Source: Adineta vaga (taxonomy: Eukaryota; Rotifera). Taken from it: a stretch of DNA of 64,000 bases. This document shows, piece by piece, positions 53,287 through 64,000 of the stretch. Both the position numbers and the translations under genes were made by a program. The notes below the pieces were generated by a model, which saw nothing but the letters and a program-made list of their open reading frames with translations, searched no databases and was not told where the DNA came from. The first letter of the stretch is position 1; each line of letters starts with the position of its first letter. Where the stretch lies: contig CP075497.1 of assembly GCA_021613535.1 (NCBI GenBank), positions 3,162,001 to 3,226,000 of the forward strand, in the 5' to 3' direction.

Positions 53287-55372
53287 TTGATTTAATCTGA
53301 GAAAATAAAACAAGAAAATTTCATTTTAATTTGCTTGAAAAGATAATTAGATTTAGATTACAAAGAAATGAAAGAATTTGTAAAATGTGTAAGACAATAA
53401 TATTCTTTGATTTCGATCATCACTAGCTTCGAAGAATGAATGAAGACTGAAAGACATGATCAATCGGAGAAAACAGTAGCAAATGAACGAGGAAGAATTC
53501 TCTTGCTCCACAGTAATTTCAAAAGTCCAATATATTATCTACGGGTGTAACTAGCTGTAGCTCTGGACAGAAGATTTCCGGTCTATTGCATGATTCTCGC
53601 CATGAGCTGCCTAACTCAAATTCGAATATAAATGACTGAACTTTAGCTAAAGTTTTTCTACAGAATAGGAGTTGAAAGAAATAGGAATTATTTTATTTTG
53701 ATTGTCATCCATTATAATCCACAAATATACACATATGTGTCTGTGGTTACGAGTTATATTTATGAGTCACAAGCATTAAATCTTAATCTATTGAAATTAA
53801 CGTTTATGAGCGGTTTTCTTTTCAAAATTATCATTTATATTCGAAGTCGAATTAAACAGTTGCTCTCCTTTTGGGGAAAGCAAATCTATAGAAGTACTTC
53901 GGTCAAGTATAACTTATGTGGCATACTAGGTCACCGCTGCATACGCTACAGTACATACGAAAGCTTTAGGGTCTTATTTATGATTAATCTTTTGAAGTTA
54001 TATAAATATTCAGGCATATTTCATCGGTTAACAAAAAGATTACTAAAACTAATATGAAAAAAACAAGTTTTTATTTTTTAGAAAATATTGTAGAATTTAA
54101 CGTTTTCTAGATCTCGGATTCTAAATAGCCCCTTCAAAAGTGTTCAGAAACAAACGAAAATAATTCGATAAATTCAAGTTTAGAATCTTGGCTTTACAAA
54201 ATGCCGCAAATGTTATATGTACCCCGTTATTGATATTACGTATGTATTAGATAAATTATTATTGTATTACGCGTGAGTAGAGAGTAGGTATACAGTTTGT
54301 GTGTTGATAAATGACAGAAAAATTGGCTCAAATTGTCAATTGGTTGTGATTAAAAAATACGAAAAACTGCATCAAGATCATTTGTATCTTTTAAGTTAAG
54401 GTTTGTAATAGTTATAACATCAATTTAAAAGTCTTATTCGTTGATAATGATCGATAGAAGATCGAAAATTCAGAAAAAATAAAATAAATTATATTTGAAT
54501 TATATATGTGATCATTTCAAAAATGAAAGATCGGATGATTTTCATGCTGTTAAACGATCGAGCGATGGACGACATAGCTATTAGTCATTTTTTCATGAAC
54601 ATGAAATATATTGTATATTTTTCACTTTTTCTCATCATCGTTTGCACTGTGGGTTTGTTAATTAACTTCATACTGTACAACTATTTATTACTCTACACCA
54701 GATTTATTATAAAAAAAACTCTATTCTGTATAAATAAAACTATAACAGTCTAAAAGAATCTTCAATGTAACTGACATTTTTTTTTAAAGAATAGGTTATT
54801 TAAATCAACAGGACACATTTCTATTGGACACGAAATTTTCATCAAAAGCTTCTTGCTATCACGATAGGATATGTTTATAGCAATTAATTGATTTTTCACG
54901 TGTATAAAAATCTTTTGATCATACGAAAACTAATCAAAGAATAATGAAATAATTAAAAAGAGAAAAAGTTGGTGATTTTTGCTTTTACTTAATTCAATGT
55001 AATCATCAACATTCTGACCAAAGAAATACATTACTTCATCATTAACACATGTGCTATTCTTAGATAATTATATAAGAAGGAGAATAGACACTATTGACTG
55101 AATGTTACACTCAACGAACATCTTCCTCATATGTTAGACTGTTTTTTTTTCTAGACTGACGAGGTGAATGAGAGAAAAGAAAAGAAAATGTCTATCGATA
55201 TTTATATGAACGGAATTGTTTTCTTTTTTATTATTATATCAATGTTATCAATGAATGAAACATTGTCTTTGTTTTCAATTTAACTTATTATAATGAGCAA
55301 CGAACGAATGACATGTCTCATTAGTATGCGATCACGTTTACAAAACCATTTACAGTTGTATCACTAATTCAG
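53287..55372. other. Gene-poor stretch, begins with a repeat copy
   Basis: After the 3' end of the methyltransferase gene comes repeat copy A (53376-53490). ORFs at 53698-54057 (119 codons) and 54508-54753 show no family resemblance and poor codon pattern, so I do not call them. Confidence 0.45.
53376..53490. repeat. Diverged direct repeat, copy A
   Basis: About 115 bases alignable to 58556-58684 in the same orientation. Shared blocks include AATTTGTAA, GATCATCACT, CTGAAAGACATGATCAATC and AGTAGCAAA. The two copies are 5.1 kb apart and bound the gene-poor segment. Confidence 0.75.
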
Positions 55373-55873
55373 ATGTACTTTGCTGCTCTTAATATTAGTT
55401 TCCTTTGTGGCTTTGCGATTTTGTTCATAATCTCTAGTTGTTTTCGTTATATGTGTCATATAATGCAATCAAATATTCGCTTGGGATCCTGTTCACCTTT
55501 TAGAAGGTATACTTATTTAGCGATTGTATTAATCAAGGAAGTTTTGCTAATGTTAGTTTACATTCTATCTTGCTGTATATTTCATTGGCTTGGATTGTCA
55601 AATAGCGGTACACAAATAACTTGGATCAAAGTACGTCAATGGTGTATCGAAGCTACAAGTATTCCAGTTCTTTGTTTAGCCTTTCTTCCCGAATATTCAG
55701 TTGGACAGACAAATTTTATATTTGATGAACATCAATCATATTATTTCGTGATGATCTTCGTGAAACTTCCTCTTTTTTTCATGATGCGTTTTGCTGAAAG
55801 TCAATCTAATTTTTTTTTGAATCACTTCGAATTATTTTTGCTACGGAAAACATGTGAATTTTTTTTTGCATGA
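55373..55873 (+). CDS. Possible membrane protein, 166 codons, unknown
   Basis: An open frame with three or four hydrophobic segments (ISFLCGFAILFIISSCF, LLMLVYILSCCIFHW, IPVLCLAFLP, YYFVMIFVKLPLFFMM). Base use within it looks more coding-like than the neighbouring AT-rich DNA, and ATG directly follows ATTCAG, an acceptor-like site. It may be an exon of a larger gene or a fragment of one, because no complete domain is recognisable. It lies 160 bases upstream of a clear pseudogene on the same strand and may have belonged to the same locus. Confidence 0.35.
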   Translation: MYFAALNISFLCGFAILFIISSCFRYMCHIMQSNIRLGSCSPFRRYTYLAIVLIKEVLLMLVYILSCCIFHWLGLSNSGTQITWIKVRQWCIEATSIPVLCLAFLPEYSVGQTNFIFDEHQSYYFVMIFVKLPLFFMMRFAESQSNFFLNHFELFLLRKTCEFFFA

Positions 55874-56036
55874 TTTTATATAAATAAATACCTGAAAAGA
55901 CATGACGAATTATTCTTTTCTTAATCAAGTGAATTTGCTAAACGACAATAGGTTGATGCATTATATTCAGTTAATGCAAGTATGTATGGAGTATATGATT
56001 TTCGAACGAGCAAATCACAACTAAATTTACATAGAG

Positions 56037-57085
56037 ATGTCGAGAGAAGTAATTTTTTCAGCTTCGTTTTTATTTAGTTTGGCCAGTTTTTGTTCCTTTT
56101 CTCAAAATGCAATATCTCAAAATCAGAGTGAGTTGAGTAATGATGAACTCGTTACAACTTATCTTCTTAATGAGATTCAAATTCAATCTGAGATAGATGC
56201 TAAAGCAGAATTATTCAAAAATAGTTTATCAATTCGGGTCATTTCATTTCTTAATTATTTGAAAATTGCCACTCAAGCAAATCACTTAGTTACTATGCTC
56301 TTAATACAAATTACATGATTTTACCGTATTATGTGGAAGAGTATAATGAATTCGGTCTTCTTTCCTATCAAACAAGGCATGTTGAGGAGGAAGAAAGTAA
56401 TGCGCCAGCTAGCGTATTTTCTTATTGTGGAATCGATAATCCACCAAGTACGATTGGTTTCGGTTGGATCTCATTGTTTGAAGATTTTTATTCTCACATT
56501 GAATGGTACAGTTATCGTCGTGAATGGTCTAACGATTACATTGAATTGAAACAAATAGATGGTGTTTTTAGTAGATGCCCTCCGCTCGAAGTTCTTTTTC
56601 AAAGTGCACTGGATTGTTTATACAACATCGAATGTCTTGAATTAATATTGTATTATTTTCCAAATTTTATTTCAGTTTGTATTGATCTTATTTCATATCA
56701 CTTCGAAACATATTTTTTATTGTTTAGATTCACCTAGATTTGAGTAATTATCGTCTAACATCACTATATGAGAATATTTCTGTCAATGATCATTTTCGTG
56801 AATTATTTGTGAAAGAAAGATTAATTAAAATCAATTATTCAGAATATTATGATAGTTGTGCTCCTTCATTATGCACATACGCCGACACTGATCGAACTGA
56901 TTTTTCTTATGCAACCACTTTATTCATCAGTCTTTATGGTGGTCTTGTTTATTACACTTCATTTAATTGAACTAGGAATGGTCGGTTTCGTATTGCACTT
57001 CAAATACCGTTCAAGTGATTTTGTTAGTGACCGTTGGATATCGATATTGAAAAAAAGTCTTTCTTACAATCAATCATTAGATTAG
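56037..57085 (+). pseudogene. Broken copy of a bdelloid-expanded membrane protein family
   Basis: Three frames in succession carry parts of one protein: 56037-56300 (FCSFSQNAISQNQSEL, ATQANHLVT), 56290-56674 (GVFSRCPPLEVLFQSALDCL), then after a normal GT..AG intron (56675-56727) 56728-56945 (YYDSCAPSLCTYADTDRTDF, SLYGGL) and a shifted frame to 57085 (FITLHLIELGMVGF, RSSDF). The order matches a family I remember from bdelloid genomes: an extracellular Cys domain with a CxxxxC-T-Y motif before a glycine-containing last membrane helix. Frame breaks near 56292 (one base missing) and near 56948 (one extra base) mean no full protein can be made. The remaining motifs are well kept, so the decay looks recent. 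The N-terminal helix is missing or unrecognised. Confidence 0.6.
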
Positions 57086-57254
57086 CGAAATCGAGCATTT
57101 ACAGTTTCAGTTATTGTCAAATCTTTGTGAATTGTCTGACCAAACGGTTGAAGACTCTATTGATAATTTCCTCTCATAATCTTTCGTTATTTCAAATATT
57201 CTCAATAGAACTGATCTCGAAATACATTTAAAGGTCCCCATGTCAATTTAGTAC

Positions 57255-57470
57255 GACAGGAACCGGCCGGATCAATGAATTTCCGCTGATTTCCTGCGAC
57301 AGGATTTCAACTTCGTATCTGGGCATCCGTTTCCAGTATCGTTCCAATTGATTTCGCGACGCGGGTTAAATCTTCGGATACAGCCATCAGATCCGGACCG
57401 GTTTCTGATGAAGGATCCACTGGTCTTTTGTGAAGGATCAGACAGAAACCGTATCTAATCGGTTCCTTTA
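57255..57470. repeat. GC-rich patch bounded by short inverted repeats
   Basis: About 215 bases with visibly higher GC (near half) than the surroundings. AGGAACCG near the left edge (57258) and CGGTTCCT near the right edge (57460) are exact inverted repeats. Internally GAAGGATC and CCGGxxCGG-type words recur. It could be a small non-autonomous mobile element or a fragment of foreign origin. No long ORF of known type; a 61-codon minus frame has no family resemblance. Confidence 0.4.
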
Positions 57471-57944
57471 TGATCATAATTACATAAATCAAGATTTTTT
57501 AATACTTTTATATTTGTAATTGTTGAACAGGACTTTCTTTATTAATCTACATTTTGATAAACAAATATTTTCGAGTATGGTATTGTCACAGCAAAATACT
57601 ATATAGTAAATGTAAATGTATTATGAATTCCGATAAGGAATATGTGTATTGTACCCGACTTGATTCGAGTCGAAAAATCACTGACTTGCCCATCTCTGTA
57701 CTATATCATAGAGTTCAGGTGCGGATTTCAATTTAAGAAAAAGCGAATTATACGAAAATTTTTTCATATTCGTGTATATAAGAACCGTTAGGTAAGAACG
57801 ACGCTGAGTATTCCTAACGAATAATGAGTTTCTTCTTCTCCATGAAGCGTCGTGAGTTAGTTGACAAAAGGATGATTACTGAGTCACTTTTGTAGTCATA
57901 TAGATATTTCATCTTCTCACTATTATATTTTTCTGTTATTTCTT

Positions 57945-57964
57945 GAGGGTGTGGGTGTGGATAT
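57945..57964 (+). repeat. Interstitial telomere-like G-rich motif
   Basis: GAGGGTGTGGGTGTGGATAT. It shares GGGTGTGG with both arms at 40274-40324. TGTGGG is, as I recall, the bdelloid telomeric repeat unit. Confidence 0.5.
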
Positions 57965-58555
57965 ACCTATGATCAATCAATTAGATACATAAACTTTCAC
58001 TGTTACTCTCACCTTGCCTCTTATCCGTGAATGGGAACATAGAGATATTCGTCGCTAGTTTCATTGATATGAAACGTCTAGTTGATAAACAACCAAAGTG
58101 TTTCTGACGCTAAAATTAGACGAAATCAGTTGTATTTTTTGAAAGGAAATATCTACTATCTGATTTCTTAGAACATTTAAAATCTTGTGAATGAGAGATC
58201 TACTCGGGCAATGTTTTGTCTTTAAATTCCTCAACATTTCATTCAGTTGATGTTTTATAAGTTAAATATAACGATCATAATATTCTCTCTTAGAAACAAA
58301 GATGTGGAAATAATAAAAGAATTCAACTCTAAAAAAATGAATTAATATTTCAAATTTGATCAATATTGATATTGATAATAAGTCAAAATTGACTAGTTCT
58401 TATTACAAATGATGTTTAACGAAAGAATTGATTCAATTGAATTTCAAATTCTAACGGACTAAATTTTGAACCTAAAAACGTTTGTGTTTATTATCAGATT
58501 ATGGACAAATAAGAGAAATATTGCAAAAAGAAAAACAAAACATACACATAAACAC

Positions 58556-58684
58556 AAATTTGTAAGATGTATAAGTATAAGACGATAGTATTCTTTTGTT
58601 TTGATCATCACTGTTTTTGAAGAGAAAAAGAAATCAGAACTGAAAGACATGATCAATCAGACAAAAGCAGTAGCAAAGTAATGA
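58556..58684. repeat. Diverged direct repeat, copy B
   Basis: Partner of the copy at 53376-53490, same orientation, with small insertions. It lies about 100 bases downstream of the kinase gene's 3' end. Confidence 0.75.
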
Positions 58685-58787
58685 ATAGATGAATAAATGA
58701 ATAAATATACATCGAGCACAAAAGTTGAGAATGATAGGAATGTAAGAAAAAAAAGACAGTAAATTTTATTGTATATTAATTAATATC

Positions 58788-62552
<3,765 letters not shown>

Positions 62553-62678
62553 ATCATGACCTCTATCGACTAAGTATTTTATACGTGCTTATGTTTTTCT
62601 TTTCGAAGTGATGATATGTCATCAATCAAACTATTTATGAATGATCTTTACGTACATTTCTAAATTTCTATTAAACCA
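62553..62678. promoter_or_regulatory. Very short divergent promoter
   Basis: Only 126 bases separate the outermost ATG of the kinase gene (-) and the ATG of the dehydrogenase (+). If the kinase starts at 62423 the gap is 255 bases. The two genes probably share regulatory DNA. Confidence 0.5.
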
Positions 62679-63570
62679 ATGAGTGGAAGTCGAATTCTTC
62701 TTCGAATTTTTTCACATGGAAAATCTCATGTAATTCATTTCTTTTATTTTAATTGAAAATCTGTTCAAATCCTTTGCTTATATAGATTTCTCGATCATTC
62801 AGTTCGATTCAAGTTCAAGAAAAAATCAATAATGATTTGAAAACATATCCTATTTCAGGCGCACGAACAGTATTTACTGGTCTAGATTCAAAAACAATGT
62901 TTGTTGCTCAAAATACGTTATTACCTGAACTTGCCCCAGGAGAAATTCTTGTTAAAGTAAGCTCACAAAAATTTATTACAAATAATTGATTTTCTTCATT
63001 ATTATTCAAGGTTCGTTTAGCATCGATCTGTATGAGTGATGTACATACGATAACAGGACATCGCATTGAGCCAACACCAAGGTATTGAATACTTTGTTAT
63101 CTTCTTTGAATAACTTAATTCAGAGAATTTTCTTTCAATTTAAAGTGTTCTCGGTCATGAAGCTGTTGTTGAAGTTGTTGATCATCGACGACCTAATAGC
63201 GATTTAGCTATTGGTGATCGATTAACATTTTCTGTTGCTGATTGTTGTGGTAATTGTGAATTTTGTTTAAAAGGACTCAATCAAAAATGTGTTAAATTAT
63301 TTAAAGTATAATTAATCTCAATTCGTTTTCTTTCACAAATGAATTTTATTTTCTATCGAATTTTAGTATGGTCATTCTAAATTAAGTGATGGTTCAGGCT
63401 ATAATGGTTGCTATGCAACACATATTATCCTTCGTCGTGGTACTCATGTCGTGAAAATACCAGATTCTATATCAGATCGATGTGCAGCACCAATCAATTG
63501 TTCATTGGCAACGACTATGGCTGCATTGGAACATGTACCAAAAATAAAAAATGGACGAGCTTTTGTTCAG
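62679..63570 (+). CDS. Zinc-dependent alcohol dehydrogenase, catalytic half only
   Basis: Five exons in frame: 62679-62729, 62786-62956, 63011-63081, 63146-63305, 63367-63570; 219 codons, then a donor-like GTATAG with no stop. The first exon plus start of the second (SGSRILLRIFSHGKSHISRS) is basic and hydroxylated, like a mitochondrial presequence. The GroES-like medium-chain dehydrogenase half is clear: APGEILVKV, CMSDVHTITGHR (catalytic zinc Cys), VLGHEAVVEVV, GDRLTFSVADCCGNCEFCLK (structural zinc Cys cluster), QKCVKLFKYGHS. The order resembles bacterial phosphonate-associated alcohol dehydrogenases (HpnZ type), from memory. The Rossmann NAD-binding half does not appear before position 64000, so the gene is either cut by the window after an unusually long intron or truncated. 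Confidence 0.75.
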
Positions 63571-64000
63571 GTATAGTAAATGGCATTCTATATTACTTAC
63601 AGATCATCTACAGGATGAAATACAATCGATTGGTATTTAACTTTAAGAATTCAATGTAATTCTGCTTTTTATATTTTATACAACAAGTTTTAATCTATAA
63701 CATGTATGTTAAACTTCATCGCTTACACAATCGACAATGAAGATTTTAATCATATAGAACAGATATGTGTATATACATATTGAGTATTATCTCAAATTAT
63801 TATTATTATAATATAAACTTTGATTAGTGTTTCCAATCTTTGACTAACAGTAATTGCATCTAATGTAATTTCTCTTTGTTATGCATTAAGAAACAAGCAA
63901 TCAGAATATTTGTAAAGAAAAAAAGCTTCTGTCGGCTTTCATTAAGACATTCGATCTTTGAATCGACGAAGTACAAAGATATGTCAGTAAAAATAGTCGT
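63571..64000. other. AT-rich stretch after the dehydrogenase exons
   Basis: Possible small acceptor sites at 63593 and 63614 lead to no recognisable coding sequence. I see no glycine-rich NAD-binding motif in any frame. Confidence 0.45.

Larger units (their letters stand above)
57086..58787. other. Gene-poor stretch with GC-rich patch
   Basis: No supported gene. It holds a GC-rich patch (57255-57470), a telomere-like G-rich motif (57945-57964) and repeat copy B (58556-58684). The final bases are the 3' UTR of the kinase gene (AATAAA on the minus strand near 58768). Confidence 0.5.

Noticed and set aside
53698-54057. 119-codon plus-strand ORF
   Set aside because: No recognisable domain or codon pattern; lies in a gene-poor segment next to a repeat copy.

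Overview
The window looks like nuclear DNA of a small animal with a compact, AT-rich genome, most probably a bdelloid rotifer (inference). Supporting signs are about 30% GC, genes cut by many introns of about 45-65 bases with GT..AG ends, typical metazoan genes (RAB33, RCC1, RNMT, PTK2/FAK, KLHL, KLF, AGBL, ZDHHC16), and a decayed copy of a membrane-protein family that I remember as expanded in bdelloids. No prokaryotic operon, rRNA, tRNA or CRISPR array was seen. Exon limits below were placed by eye from GT/AG signals and checked by reading-frame continuity, not by transcripts.

Layout. 69-5604 (-): cytosolic carboxypeptidase of the AGBL2/3 type, with one apparent one-base deletion in its catalytic domain. 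6724-7808 (+): proline-rich protein of unknown function. 7.8-14.0 kb: no supported gene. 13991-18219 (+): a single continuous gene model joining a C-type lectin domain, an EGF domain, a membrane segment and a STRA6-like multi-pass receptor. 20464-22962 (+): B-box protein. 26820-29481 (+): low-complexity protein with two C-terminal I-set Ig domains. 32513-34543 (+): protein with two nucleoside 2-deoxyribosyltransferase-like domains. 35189-37745 (+): BTB-BACK-Kelch protein. 38042-38993 (+): RAB33. 39460-40086 (-): small membrane protein. 40717-42316 (+): mRNA cap methyltransferase RNMT. 42779-44541 (+): RCC1, with one intron that appears to end in AC. 44770-46361 (-): KLF zinc-finger factor. 48103-49079 (+): DHHC palmitoyltransferase. 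49585-51334 (+): F-box-like protein. 51649-52156 (-): small basic protein. 52501-53286 (+): methyltransferase. 53.3-58.8 kb: gene-poor, flanked by two diverged direct repeats and holding a frame-broken membrane-protein pseudogene, a possible second membrane ORF and a GC-rich patch. 58788-62552 (-): focal adhesion kinase. 62679-63570 (+): zinc-dependent alcohol dehydrogenase lacking its NAD-binding half within the window.

The genes are not an operon. They are mostly unrelated housekeeping, signalling and ciliary/cytoskeletal genes. Several neighbours are divergent and could share promoters (AGBL/6724 gene; 39460 gene/RNMT; 51649 gene/52501 methyltransferase; FAK/dehydrogenase, 126 bases apart). 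The most unusual items are the lectin-EGF-STRA6 fusion, the non-canonical RCC1 splice site, the AGBL frameshift and interstitial telomere-like GGGTGTGG motifs.
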